DNA of 42,572 bases from an uncultured bacterium (GCA_902774905.1 CACYKF010000007.1:1-42572); one strand, 5' to 3'; counted from the stretch's first letter, positions 1 to 8,251 are shown. Notes: generated by a model not told the origin, from the sequence alone. Numbers and translations: made by a program.

Positions 1-167
1 TTTTGTCGTTTGACAAAAATTGTGAGTTCAGCAAATAAATTTGCATACGGATATGTAAGTTCGGGCTTCCTGCCCTCACGAACATATCCTGTAGAGTCTC
101 GCTATCGGCTTTTTTATTTTGCCCAAATTACCATCTGCCGACTCTCACTACAATTTTTGTCGTTTGT
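1..167. repeat. Structured non-coding region bounded by 12-bp direct repeats
   Basis: This stretch holds no convincing gene; it is the 3' flank of the minus-strand zincin-like gene. The same 12-mer TTTTGTCGTTTG occurs at 1-12 and 155-166. Positions 14-26 are the inverse of 144-159 apart from a 2-nt insertion. Three further hairpins lie inside: 1-18 (7-bp arms TTTTGTC/GACAAAA), 31-44 (GCAAAT/ATTTGC) and an imperfect 41-nt hairpin at 49-89 (GGATAT/ATATCC outside, GTTCG/CGAAC inside). A T-run follows at about 110-119. It could be a dispersed repeat or a small structured RNA; the strand is unknown. Confidence 0.4.
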
Positions 168-1355
168 CTACTGCAAACCAAAGAAAAATTGTTTATTAAA
201 TTCTGCTCCCTTTTCCTTGTATTCTTTGCTTGCTCTTTCTCCGGCTTCTCTTGCTTTTACTTCAAGGTAATTATTCATATAATCCATATTCTTACTTAAA
301 TCTTCTTCATCTGACAGTTTAGGGTAATTTATTGATGCAATTGAATATTTGTAGGCTTCCATACTTTCTTGTAAGTTATCAATCGGACCAAAAATTTTTC
401 TGCTGTTTCTTCCGTATTGAGAATAACCCTTTCCTACTCTGCCGATTTGACAATATTGATATGCGTGTTCTACTTCGTGTGCACTTGTGCGAGCAAAATC
501 GCATGTACTCATTGCATACACAATTTCGTTTCTTTCTTCGTCAAAGTAGCCTGCTGTGTTGTTGCCAAGCGTATCTTCTACTCTTACTTTTATATTTAAT
601 TTGTCAAGATTTTTTTCTTTAATAAAATGTTTTGTCAGTTCTTTAATTTTTGTCTTTGTATCAAGTATAAATCTGTATGGAAGATATTTGTCATTTGCAG
701 GCAGTTTTACATTTGTTGTTTCAAAAGTTCCGGTAATATTTGGTGTGCTTTCATTTAATTCAATTTCAAGCCCTGCAATTTTTCTTAAATTGGAAATTTT
801 TGGAACTTTTCTGTCTCCGTTAAACGGATATTCGGTTATAGTTGCGCTAATTTTATTCCCGTCAATAATATTTTTGATAATTTCAAGTTTTAAACAGTTC
901 TTTCCTGCTTTTTTATTCTTTTTTGTTTCTGATATATATGTTCTCATTTCTTCTATCAAATTAGTCACAAATTCAGGTCTACCATCTGCCATTTTCTTTT
1001 GCACGATTTTTCTGTATTTGCAATTGCTTCCCTTTACATCCTGTCCGAGATGTTCGTATTCTCTAATTATTCTTTCGCCGTCTGAGGTCTCAAAAAGTCT
1101 TTGAACTATGTTTTCCCCGGAATAAAATGTTGTTATTTTCTTCTTAAAATTTTTGTCATCTTTCATACCGATTGTGACAAATGTAAAACTGTCAGCATTT
1201 TGAGGTGTATTATCCGAAAAAGTTTTATATTGTTGTATGTTTATTTTTGGCGTTTTTTCAAGCAATACAAATTTGCATTTTTCAGGATTTATTTTGTGTA
1301 TAATGTCCTGTTTTAAATGATATATTGATTTTCTAAATGCAGGGTAAATTTTCAT
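168..1355 (-). CDS. Hypothetical protein with C-terminal zincin-like (HExxH) domain
   Basis: The family of this 395-aa protein is not recognised. The C-terminal part carries HEVEH at residues 293-297, a canonical HExxH zinc-binding and catalytic motif. It is preceded by a beta-strand/turn pattern (AGYFDEERNEIVYA, about 268-281) common just upstream of the motif in gluzincin-like peptidases. A helix with glutamates follows about 70 residues later (YLEVKAREAGERA, about 363-375) and could supply the third zinc ligand. The first 220 residues are lysine-rich with no recognised domain, signal peptide or membrane segment, so a cytoplasmic location is likely. AAAGG lies about 11 nt upstream of the ATG. 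It could be a metallopeptidase or a toxin-like domain; the substrate is unknown. Confidence 0.7.
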   Translation of the reverse strand: MKIYPAFRKSIYHLKQDIIHKINPEKCKFVLLEKTPKINIQQYKTFSDNTPQNADSFTFVTIGMKDDKNFKKKITTFYSGENIVQRLFETSDGERIIREYEHLGQDVKGSNCKYRKIVQKKMADGRPEFVTNLIEEMRTYISETKKNKKAGKNCLKLEIIKNIIDGNKISATITEYPFNGDRKVPKISNLRKIAGLEIELNESTPNITGTFETTNVKLPANDKYLPYRFILDTKTKIKELTKHFIKEKNLDKLNIKVRVEDTLGNNTAGYFDEERNEIVYAMSTCDFARTSAHEVEHAYQYCQIGRVGKGYSQYGRNSRKIFGPIDNLQESMEAYKYSIASINYPKLSDEEDLSKNMDYMNNYLEVKAREAGERASKEYKEKGAEFNKQFFFGLQ

Positions 1356-1404
1356 AATTATATTGCCTTTGCTTTTTACAAAACCCCTGAATTTAAAATT
1401 TGCT

Positions 1405-1446
1405 AAATAAAATGCCCTGTAAAAGAATTTTACAGGACATTTTATA
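1405..1446 (-). terminator. Intrinsic terminator (bidirectional) after the small membrane protein gene
   Basis: A 9-bp perfect stem, CCTGTAAAA (1416-1424) with TTTTACAGG (1428-1436), has a 3-nt loop and extends by ATG/CAT after one mismatch. T-rich sequence lies on both sides, so it can act in either direction. It sits directly downstream of the stop of the 1460-1792 gene. Confidence 0.75.
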
Positions 1447-1459
1447 TTGAAATATTAAA

Positions 1460-1792
1460 TTATTTTTGAGCCGGAGTCTTGTCAGGTCTTGCAGTCGGCT
1501 GAAAATCGTGATGGCGTCTTGTTTGATTTCTGTCAAATTTTTGATTTTTAATTTGAAAATCACCCGGTCGTCTTGCATTCCATTGACCATGCATAGGAGG
1601 AATTTGTCTTTCATACATTGGTCTTGGCGGAAACGGCATTGGTCCTTTGCATGGACATTTAGGTTTTAACAGTGCCGCTGATACCAATATTGCAAGCAAA
1701 ACACCTAAAAATATTGCTGCAACCTGTGTAAAAAATCTGCCTAACTCTCCGCAATTACAAACTTTTGTTTCTTTTTTTTCTTCATCAGTCAT
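1460..1792 (-). CDS. Small single-pass membrane protein with proline-rich tail
   Basis: This 110-aa hypothetical protein has a short charged, cysteine-containing N-terminus (MTDEEKKETKVCNCGEL). One strongly hydrophobic segment follows at about residues 20-42 (FFTQVAAIFLGVLLAILVSA), then CPCKGP and a basic tail rich in Pro, Arg and Gln. By the positive-inside rule the basic tail would be cytoplasmic, or the protein could be a tail exposed outside; the sequence does not decide. AAGGAG stands 8 nt before the ATG, a strong ribosome-binding site. The PfkB kinase gene lies upstream on the same strand with a 62-bp gap. Function unknown. Confidence 0.7.
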   Translation of the reverse strand: MTDEEKKETKVCNCGELGRFFTQVAAIFLGVLLAILVSAALLKPKCPCKGPMPFPPRPMYERQIPPMHGQWNARRPGDFQIKNQKFDRNQTRRHHDFQPTARPDKTPAQK

Positions 1793-1854
1793 AATTTGGT
1801 CTCCTTATCTTATCTACATTTGTATAACGAAACTAAATTAAAATTGTTCATTTC

Positions 1855-2907
1855 TTATTCTGCTGAAATTGTAATTGCTTTGTAATCAGGTGTTTTAGCC
1901 ATCCTATCTTCAATTTCCTCAAAAGTTAGTAATCCTTGCGTTGCGCCGAAATCTGAAACAACTCCGCTGGAATTTATTGAACCTGCCATTAAAGATTTTG
2001 GAATATCAAAATTATATCTGCTCATTGCAGCACAGAAGGTTGAGGCAAAAGCATCACCTGCGCCAAGGGTTGAAACAACGGGACCGTCAAAACAAGGGCA
2101 GTAAAAATATTGTCTGCCGTTGTATGCGTAAGCACCATGTCCTCCGTCAGTTATTACTATAACCTGATAATCAGAAATTTTCAGTTTTTTAAACATTTCT
2201 TTTAAATCAGGGTGTATTGCTTCTTTTGAATATTTAATTTCTTTTGTATCCTGTCTTAAATATATTCCTGTTGCCATTTGCGCTTCTTCTTTGTTCATAA
2301 CGACTGCATCCGCAAGTGCAAGAATTTTTTTTAGATAATTGAAACCTTTTTTAATCCCTGTTGAACCTGCATTAAAACAGACCATCGTGTCATTTTCTTT
2401 CGCAAATTTCACTAAATCATCAAGTTGTCTGTTACTTTCACCGTTTAATGGCGCGATGTATAAAAGTTTTGCATTTTTAATTACTTCAAAATCAATCTCT
2501 GATTTTTTGATATGAGCATTAGCACCTCGGTGTGCAAGAACTGTTCTGTCACCTTCAAAACTTGTCAAAATTATAGAAAAACCCGTCGTATCTTTTTTGT
2601 CTTGAATTATTGAATCTAAATTTACATTTTTTGTTTTGAAAAAGTCAAAAAGACCTTTTGAATAAATATCATCTCCTACCTTGAATATAACTGCGGTATC
2701 AAAGCCTAAATTTGCAAAATTTACTGCGGTATTTACTCCGCCGCCGCCTACTTGTGTGTCAAAGTCTGTTATTTCCAATTTCGAGCCGTATGGATAACTC
2801 ATAAAATCAGTAGAATGATCTTTTTTTCGTACAGAAACTACATTAGCATCATCACATTCTACAAATACATCCATTGTCGCACTGCCAATTGTTACTACAT
2901 CAACCAT
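1855..2907 (-). CDS. PfkB/ribokinase-family carbohydrate kinase
   Basis: This ATP-dependent kinase of 350 aa is expected to phosphorylate a sugar or nucleoside. The substrate-binding glycine motif VGGGGVNTAVNFANLG is at about residues 53-68. The C-terminal PfkB signature STLGAGDAFAST is at 279-290, with GAGD at 282-285 forming the anion hole and Asp285 as the probable catalytic base. Length fits the family. A GGGAGA ribosome-binding site precedes the ATG. The pnp terminator lies just upstream, so this gene probably has its own promoter in the AT-rich 2908-2953 gap. The family is too broad to give the sugar from sequence. Confidence 0.9.
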   Translation of the reverse strand: MVDVVTIGSATMDVFVECDDANVVSVRKKDHSTDFMSYPYGSKLEITDFDTQVGGGGVNTAVNFANLGFDTAVIFKVGDDIYSKGLFDFFKTKNVNLDSIIQDKKDTTGFSIILTSFEGDRTVLAHRGANAHIKKSEIDFEVIKNAKLLYIAPLNGESNRQLDDLVKFAKENDTMVCFNAGSTGIKKGFNYLKKILALADAVVMNKEEAQMATGIYLRQDTKEIKYSKEAIHPDLKEMFKKLKISDYQVIVITDGGHGAYAYNGRQYFYCPCFDGPVVSTLGAGDAFASTFCAAMSRYNFDIPKSLMAGSINSSGVVSDFGATQGLLTFEEIEDRMAKTPDYKAITISAE

Positions 2908-2953
2908 GTTATTCTCCCTTTTACTATTATTTTTTTTTATAATAGCATAAAAA

Positions 2954-2990
2954 AAAGACTGATAGTTTATCAGTCTTTCTTTTATTTATT
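2954..2990 (-). terminator. Intrinsic terminator of pnp
   Basis: A perfect 11-bp stem, AAAGACTGATA (2954-2964) with TATCAGTCTTT (2968-2978), has a 3-nt loop. On the minus strand it is followed by a T-run (complement of the A-run at 2949-2953), just downstream of the pnp stop. T-rich sequence on the plus side could make it bidirectional. Confidence 0.85.
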
Positions 2991-3000
2991 GCCATAAGTA

Positions 3001-5145
3001 TTAGTTTATGCAATTTGCTTTATCTTCCTCTGTTACACCTTTCAGTGTAAGGTTTACTCTGCCTTTTTCGTCGATTTTAATGACTTTTACGATAACTTCA
3101 TCCCCAATATTCAAATGTGGTTCGATAGTTTCTATTCTTTCATTGCAGACTTGGGAAATATGAATCATGCCGTCTTTGCCGCCGCCCAATTCGACGAACG
3201 CTCCGATAGGAATAATTCTTACAACCTTGCCTTTGATTACCATACCGACTTCAGGTTTAAAAGTAATATCTTTAATCATTTTAATGGCAATTTTTGCACC
3301 TTCCTGATCGTTAGATGTAATAGTAACAACACCTGAATCCTGAATATCAATTTCAGCACCTGAAGCATCAATGATTTCTCTGATTTGTTTTCCGCCAGGC
3401 CCGATTACAGCACCAATATCTTCTGTTGGAATTGTCATTGTTGTAATGCTTGGTGCAAATGGGGATAATTCCTTAGCAGGTTCGGTGATTACTTCTCTCA
3501 TTTTGCCTAAGATGTGTAATCTTCCTTCTTTTGCTTGGAATAAGGCACGGCGTAATGTTTCATTTGGAATTCCTTTTGCTTTCATATCCATTTGCAATGC
3601 GGTAATGCCTGTGTCGTTACCTGTAACTTTAAAGTCCATATCTCCTAAAAAGTCTTCAATCCCTTGAATATCAGTTAATACAACAGGTTCATAACCTTCT
3701 TCTTTAATCATACCCATTGCAACACCGCCAATCATGCATTTAACAGGAACACCTGCGTTCATCAATGCCATTGAACTTCCGCATGTGGAACCCATTGATG
3801 TTGAACCGTTTGATTCAAGTACATCCGAAGTTACTCTGATTGTATAGCCAAATTCTTCTTGTGAAGGTAACGCAGGAATATTTGCTCTTTCTGCCAAATT
3901 TCCATGCCCTACTTCTCTTCTGCCCGGTCCTCTTAATGGCTTAACTTCCCCAACAGAGAAACCAGGGAAAATGTATTTGTGCATATAAGTTTTTTCTGTT
4001 TGAGGATCAACTCCGTCAAGTTCCTGTTTCATAGCAGGACCTGCCAAAGTTGCAACAGACAGAATTTGAGTTTGACCTCTTGTAAATACTGCTGAACCAT
4101 GCGCTCTTGGAATAACACCGACTTCACACCAAATAGGACGAACTTCGGTTGGTTTTCTCCCGTCTGCTCTGACTCCTTCGTCAAGAATCATTGCACGCAT
4201 AATATGTTTTTCTGCGGCTTTGAATTCTTCAGCAACAAAATCAATGCCTGTTTCTTCAATAATTTGTTTAATGTAATCATCTTCAGGTAATGCATCAATT
4301 TTTTCTTTAACTAATTTCTTTGCTTCTTCCAATTTATTCTGACGATATTCTCTGTCAAAGTTGTGATAAGCGTCAAAAATCATATCGTGTGCTGTTTCTT
4401 CAATAATTTGTGCAATTTTTGAAGTGTCATAAGGATTTGTAAATTCTTCTTTTGTTACACCACATTGTTTTGCAAATTCAACCTGTGCATCGCACTGTTT
4501 TCTTATTTCGCCTTGAGCAAATTCAACTGCGTTCATAATATCGTCTTCAGTTACAAACTTACAGCCTGCTTCAACCATGATTACAGAATCATGAGTACCT
4601 GCAACAACAATGTCTAAATCAGATTCGTGTGCTTGTTTGTGAGTCGGATTAGCAATAAAGTTGCCTTGTGCATCTCTTGAAACTCTTACTGCACCTATAG
4701 GTCCTTCAAACGGAGCACCTGAAAGCATTAAAGCGCAAGAAGCACCTAACATAGCCAATGTATCAGGCTGGTTTTCCTGATCATAACTGAATAATTGCGC
4801 AACGATTTGAATATCGTTTCTATATCCTTTTGGGAAAAGCGGTCTGATTGGTCTGTCGATTAAACGAGATACCAAAATTGCTTTGTCGCTTGATTTCCCT
4901 TCACTACGGTTGTATCCGCCCGGAATACGACCGATTGCTGACATTCTTTCTTCATAATCAATCAACAATGGGAAGAAATCTATCCCTACTCTTGGTTCTT
5001 TTGATACAACACAATGAACAAATAACATTGTGTCGCCACATCTTACGGTAACAGAACCGTTTGTTGATTGAGCATACTTTCCTGTTTCAATTGTAACGGT
5101 TTTTCCGCCGATATCTAATTGAAAACTTTTTGTTTCAGGTTTCAT
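3001..5145 (-). CDS. pnp: Polyribonucleotide nucleotidyltransferase (PNPase)
   Basis: This phosphorolytic 3'-5' exoribonuclease releases nucleoside diphosphates from RNA and is a core part of mRNA turnover. At 714 aa it is full length. It has two RNase PH domains, the first beginning near residue 10 (SFQLDIGGKTVTIETGKYAQ) and the second at about 320-540 (VRADGRKPTEVRPI and the conserved GSTSMGSTCGSSMAL). A KH domain follows at about 555-615 (GAVIGPGGKQIREI) and a C-terminal S1 domain (KGKVVRIIPIGAFVEL). AAAGGG precedes the ATG. The 5' leader on the minus strand contains a small GC hairpin (GCGCA/TGCGC, around 5166-5180); pnp leaders are often processed for autoregulation, but that is only an analogy here. 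Confidence 0.98.
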   Translation of the reverse strand: MKPETKSFQLDIGGKTVTIETGKYAQSTNGSVTVRCGDTMLFVHCVVSKEPRVGIDFFPLLIDYEERMSAIGRIPGGYNRSEGKSSDKAILVSRLIDRPIRPLFPKGYRNDIQIVAQLFSYDQENQPDTLAMLGASCALMLSGAPFEGPIGAVRVSRDAQGNFIANPTHKQAHESDLDIVVAGTHDSVIMVEAGCKFVTEDDIMNAVEFAQGEIRKQCDAQVEFAKQCGVTKEEFTNPYDTSKIAQIIEETAHDMIFDAYHNFDREYRQNKLEEAKKLVKEKIDALPEDDYIKQIIEETGIDFVAEEFKAAEKHIMRAMILDEGVRADGRKPTEVRPIWCEVGVIPRAHGSAVFTRGQTQILSVATLAGPAMKQELDGVDPQTEKTYMHKYIFPGFSVGEVKPLRGPGRREVGHGNLAERANIPALPSQEEFGYTIRVTSDVLESNGSTSMGSTCGSSMALMNAGVPVKCMIGGVAMGMIKEEGYEPVVLTDIQGIEDFLGDMDFKVTGNDTGITALQMDMKAKGIPNETLRRALFQAKEGRLHILGKMREVITEPAKELSPFAPSITTMTIPTEDIGAVIGPGGKQIREIIDASGAEIDIQDSGVVTITSNDQEGAKIAIKMIKDITFKPEVGMVIKGKVVRIIPIGAFVELGGGKDGMIHISQVCNERIETIEPHLNIGDEVIVKVIKIDEKGRVNLTLKGVTEEDKANCIN

Positions 5146-5283
5146 ATAACACCCTTTCTCTTTCTGCGCATCTTTGCGCTTTTTTTTATATACACTTCCT
5201 ATAAGTTCTTTATAATTTTACTACAAAAATAATTATATTTACACTTGGCAAAAAAAATATTTACAAGCGTTATTAGTAATATC

Positions 5284-5877
5284 ATGAAAATTGCATGTAA
5301 TAGTAATACGCCCTTTGGAGCAAAACTTATACGAGATAAAGTCAATGTCGGAAGATATGGAAATGACGGCAGATATCATGATTTTGAGTCTAATTTTGTA
5401 GAAATTCAACCTGAATGTGATAACGATGTTGAAGCATTGAAAAATGCAGTCAAATATTGGGAAAACGATAAATTCGGTATGAATGCTTGTTATGTTGTTC
5501 AGGCCGCAAAAAATGGCAGTAAATATTATGTTAATCATAAAGTTTATGCTTTAACTGCGCAGCAGGATAAATTTGAGATATTGAATCCTGACGAAATTTT
5601 GGGAGTAGTGCATGTTGTTCCCCTTGGTGGACGAAGTAAAGAATTATTTGTTGAGCATGTGCAGGCCAATCCTAATTATTTAAACAAAATTAACACAAAA
5701 TATGCCGGAATCGGCACTGCAATGATAAATTCGTTAAAAGAACTTTGTAATATGATGACATTATTTTCTTCAAAAGAAAAATCTGTCAGAGATTTTTATG
5801 CAAAAAACGGTTTTTGTGAATATCCTCCTAACACAAATGCATATACATGGATAAAAGATATATTTGATAGATTTTAA
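5284..5877 (+). CDS. GNAT-like acetyltransferase domain protein with F-G N-terminal motif
   Basis: This is a hypothetical protein of 197 aa. The C-terminal half has GNAT features: a strand VVHVVPLGG, then YAGIGTAMINSLKEL, resembling the acetyl-CoA-binding loop and helix (motif A, [QR]xxGxG/A type), and finally FYAKNGF, the usual 'FYxKxGF' element. The Q/R of the canonical loop is not obvious, so activity is uncertain. The frame is open from a TTG at 5245, but I choose the ATG at 5284. The resulting N-terminus MKIACNSNTPFGAKL matches the opening of two other small proteins here (24806 and 31096, both minus), with Phe at residue 11 and Gly/Ala after it. The gene is divergent from pnp and stands just before tRNA-Arg. 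Confidence 0.75.
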   Translation: MKIACNSNTPFGAKLIRDKVNVGRYGNDGRYHDFESNFVEIQPECDNDVEALKNAVKYWENDKFGMNACYVVQAAKNGSKYYVNHKVYALTAQQDKFEILNPDEILGVVHVVPLGGRSKELFVEHVQANPNYLNKINTKYAGIGTAMINSLKELCNMMTLFSSKEKSVRDFYAKNGFCEYPPNTNAYTWIKDIFDRF

Positions 5878-5903
5878 TTTTGTGTTAAAGTTTAAATTGT
5901 TAT

Positions 5904-5979
5904 CGCCTCGTAGCTCAGTAGGATAGAGCGGTGGTTTCCTAAACCGCGTCTTGCCCGCGTTCGAATCGCGGCGGGGCGA
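5904..5979 (+). tRNA. tRNA-Arg (anticodon CCT)
   Basis: A cloverleaf folds over 76 nt. The acceptor is CGCCTCG with CGGGGCG, discriminator A5979. The D-arm is GCTC/GAGC. The anticodon stem GTGGT/ACCGC encloses the loop TTCCTAA, giving anticodon CCT (Arg, AGG codons). The T-arm is CCGCG, TTCGAAT, CGCGG. CCA is not encoded. The variable loop counts as 7 nt in this fold, slightly long. The 3' end is repeated downstream (see the repeat entry). Confidence 0.9.
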
Positions 5980-5982
5980 AAT

Positions 5983-6016
5983 AAAAAAGAGAATAGGTTT
6001 ATCTATTCTCTTTTTT
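5983..6016 (+). terminator. Intrinsic terminator of tRNA-Arg
   Basis: A perfect 14-bp stem pairs 5983-5996 (six A, then GAGAATAG) with 6003-6016 (CTATTCTC, then six T) around a 6-nt loop. The terminal T-run belongs to the stem. It lies 3 nt after the mature tRNA end. Confidence 0.85.
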
Positions 6017-6167
6017 ATTAGTCTTGCCAAAGATTCGATTGCCATTGCGTTCGAGCGGGGAGTGAGCAGAGGCTGAAGCAGATTTTGCTTTTGGCGAAAG
6101 CCATAAAAAGCAAAATGCGAAATGCCGTTTATTGCGAACGACCCAAGACATCGCGGCGGGGCGAAAT

Positions 6168-6201
6168 AAAAAAGAGAATAGGTTTGCATATTTTCTTTTT
6201 T
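6168..6201 (+). terminator. Second, diverged copy of the tRNA-Arg terminator
   Basis: The duplicated unit carries the same left arm (AAAAAAGAGAATA) and a diverged right arm (TATTTTCTTTTTT). These still form a 13-bp stem with one G-U pair. The right arm differs from copy one while pairing is kept, which suggests some constraint or recent divergence. Confidence 0.55.
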
Positions 6202-6257
6202 GTACTCTGTTTAACGACTAAAATACTACCCTAATTAATATTTCTTTCTGTTTAAAG

Positions 6258-6263
6258 TATAAT
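6258..6263 (+). promoter_or_regulatory. Putative -10 box of the ilvD transcript
   Basis: TATAAT lies 24 nt upstream of the ilvD ATG, with AAAGGG as ribosome-binding site between them. No good -35 hexamer is found 16-18 nt upstream. Confidence 0.4.
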
Positions 6264-6287
6264 TATTTTAAATTGTAAAGGGATATT

Positions 6288-7943
6288 ATGAGAAGTGACA
6301 ATATTAAAAAGGGAATAGCACATACTCCGCACCGAGGTCTTTTAATGGCAGCGGGGGTCAGTCGTAAAAATATGGATTCTCCGTTTATCGGAATAGCAAG
6401 TTCATTTACAGATTTAATTCCGGGGCATGCAGGAATGAGAGATTTGGAACGCCAGATTGAAAAGGGTATTCATAGTGGCGGAGGTCAGGCATTTATATTC
6501 GGTGTTCCTGCAATTTGCGACGGTATTGCTATGGGGCATAACGGTATGAGGTATTCTTTGCCGTCAAGAGATTTGATTGCGGATTGTGTTGAAACTGTTG
6601 CTCAGGGCCATCAACTTGACGGCCTTGTATTACTGACTAATTGCGATAAAATTACCCCTGCAATGCTTATTGCAGCAATGCGTTTGGATATACCCTGCAT
6701 TGTTGTAACGGCTGGTCCTATGTTAGAAGGCGAAAGCAGATGTTCAAAACTTACTATGATAAAAGGCTCATTTGAAGCGGTAGGTAAGTTTCGAAACGGT
6801 GAAATTGATGAAAAAAGACTTTTGGAACTTGAAGAAGAGTCTTGTCCTACTATCGGTTCATGCCAGGGGATGTATACAGCAAATACTATGGCTTGTCTGA
6901 CAGAAGTCATGGGAATGAGTTTGCCTCTGTGCGCTACATCTTCTGCTGTATCATCAAAAAAACGCAGAATTGCTTTTGAATCAGGGATTCAGGTAGTTAA
7001 TCTTGTTAAAAATAATATCAAACCATCGGATATCATAGATAAAGAAACATTAGAAAATGCAATTATTGCTGATTTGGCGCTTGGCGGAAGTACAAACTCA
7101 ATTATGCATCTTTTGGCGATAGCAAATGCCGGCGGAATAGATTTAAAGATAGACGATTTTGACAGGTGGGGAAAGGTCGTTCATCAAATTTTAAAGTTAG
7201 ACCCTGCTGCAAGTCCTACTATGACAGAATTTCACAACGCAGGTGGTGTTCCGGCACTTATGAAAAACCTGATTAATGCAAATATCGGGGTAAAAGATAA
7301 AAATACTGTTTGCGGTTATTCTACATTTGAAATTTCAAAGGAAGCATTTGTAAATAAGGATTTAATCAAAACTTATGATAATCCGATTACAACAAAGCCA
7401 GGGCTTGGTATTTTGTATGGCAATTTAGCCCCTGACGGTTGTGTAACAAAAATATCTGGGATAGACGAAAGTTGTTATGAGTTTGAAGGCGTTGCAAAAT
7501 GTTTTGATTGTGAAGAAGATGCTATGTTTGCTTTGGAAAATGACAAAATAAATGACGGTGATGTGATTGTAATTCGCTATGAAGGACCAAAAGGCGGCCC
7601 CGGAATGAGAGAAATGCTTGCACCGACCTCTTTGCTTGTGGGTAAAGGTTTAGGAAAAACGGTTGCTCTTGTAACTGACGGTCGTTTTAGCGGAGGTACA
7701 AGAGGCATTTGTATCGGTCATGTTTGCCCTGAGGCCGCTAATGGCGGAAACATTGCGTTAATAAAAGATGGCGATAAAATTAAAATTGATGTAAATAACA
7801 GAACAATAAATATTTTAGTAACGGATGATGTGCTTGACGCAAGAAGAAAAGACTTAAAACCATTTGTGTCAAAGTGTAAGTCCGGGTATTTGTCAAAATA
7901 TGCAAGAACAGTTCAAGATGCTTCACATGGTGCGATTGTGTAG
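6288..7943 (+). CDS. ilvD: Dihydroxy-acid dehydratase
   Basis: This enzyme converts 2,3-dihydroxy-3-methyl acids to the 2-keto acids leading to valine, isoleucine and leucine. At 551 aa it is full length. Conserved features are the N-terminal [10 protein letters not shown] and a cysteine in [11 protein letters not shown] second cysteine region, [17 protein letters not shown], is typical of iron-sulfur-cluster dehydratases, as are [14 protein letters not shown] and the late [15 protein letters not shown] precedes the ATG. No other branched-chain biosynthesis gene is in the window, so ilvD is detached from an ilv operon here. Confidence 0.97.
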   Translation: MRSDNIKKGIAHTPHRGLLMAAGVSRKNMDSPFIGIASSFTDLIPGHAGMRDLERQIEKGIHSGGGQAFIFGVPAICDGIAMGHNGMRYSLPSRDLIADCVETVAQGHQLDGLVLLTNCDKITPAMLIAAMRLDIPCIVVTAGPMLEGESRCSKLTMIKGSFEAVGKFRNGEIDEKRLLELEEESCPTIGSCQGMYTANTMACLTEVMGMSLPLCATSSAVSSKKRRIAFESGIQVVNLVKNNIKPSDIIDKETLENAIIADLALGGSTNSIMHLLAIANAGGIDLKIDDFDRWGKVVHQILKLDPAASPTMTEFHNAGGVPALMKNLINANIGVKDKNTVCGYSTFEISKEAFVNKDLIKTYDNPITTKPGLGILYGNLAPDGCVTKISGIDESCYEFEGVAKCFDCEEDAMFALENDKINDGDVIVIRYEGPKGGPGMREMLAPTSLLVGKGLGKTVALVTDGRFSGGTRGICIGHVCPEAANGGNIALIKDGDKIKIDVNNRTINILVTDDVLDARRKDLKPFVSKCKSGYLSKYARTVQDASHGAIV

Positions 7944-7995
7944 CAAAAAATATTTTTTTATGTTTTATAAAATATAAAACTTGAAAGGATTTTTT

Positions 7996-8229
7996 ATGAA
8001 AATTGGATGGAATTACAGTGATACTTGGGCAAGAGGAATTTTTGCACTAAAAAGCAAAACTAAAAAAGCACAAAGAACTGATGCGGTTAGTTCTACTTTG
8101 AAAGGGCTACTTTCGTTAAATCCTTTTGGAAATTCGCCAAAAATGCCTAAAAAGTTTCCGTCTGATGAGTTTATGACATTTAAGTATCCGAAAAGAAAAT
8201 TGCTTGATGAGATACTAAAGAATTTATAA
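7996..8229 (+). CDS. Small basic hypothetical protein
   Basis: Unrecognised 77-aa lysine-rich protein, beginning MKIGWNYSDTWARGI, with a serine/threonine and lysine middle and no membrane segment. The start is ATG at 7996 because GAAAGGA lies 6 nt before it; an in-frame TTG at 7981 overlaps that site and is less likely. An 8-bp AT-only inverted repeat (GTTTTATA/TATAAAAC, 7962-7980) lies just upstream of the ribosome-binding site, after ilvD. uppS starts 22 nt downstream, so it may be co-transcribed with the ilvD-uppS-rdgB-tolC run. Confidence 0.65.
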   Translation: MKIGWNYSDTWARGIFALKSKTKKAQRTDAVSSTLKGLLSLNPFGNSPKMPKKFPSDEFMTFKYPKRKLLDEILKNL

Positions 8230-8251
8230 ATCTTTGTTATAGGATAGTATT

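Larger units (their letters stand above)
5966..6205 (+). repeat. Direct repeat of tRNA-Arg 3' end plus terminator around a structured 150-bp segment
   Basis: The 35 bases at 5966-6000 (T-arm 3' side, acceptor 3' strand and the left arm of the terminator) recur exactly at 6151-6185. Weaker similarity continues through the terminator's right arm, so the unit is 185 bp. The 150 bp between the copies hold a 6-bp terminal inverted repeat (GTCTTG 6021-6026, CAAGAC 6144-6149) and CGTTCG/CGAACG (6048-6053, 6135-6140). A long hairpin (ATTTTGCTTTT 6082-6092 with 6106-6116) is capped by GGC-GAAA-GCC. No protein gene fits. It could be an att-like remnant of integration at the tRNA, a small non-autonomous element, or a slipped duplication. 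Confidence 0.7.

Noticed and set aside
556-1104. 182-codon plus-strand frame opposite the zincin-like gene
   Set aside because: It is the antisense shadow of the minus-strand gene, which has coding-like composition, the HExxH domain and a ribosome-binding site.
5160-5190. Terminator on the plus strand before the GNAT-like gene
   Set aside because: A short GCGC/GCGC stem is followed by a T-run, but no plus-strand gene lies upstream; it is more likely leader structure of pnp.
5245-5283. N-terminal extension of the GNAT-like protein from a TTG
   Set aside because: The extension would precede a clear ATG whose product carries the shared F-G motif, and the TTG has no better ribosome-binding site.
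5770-6189. 139-codon open frame on the minus strand across the tRNA-Arg region
   Set aside because: It covers a tRNA, its terminator and a repeat, has no ribosome-binding site and no protein-like composition; the structure there explains the sequence better.
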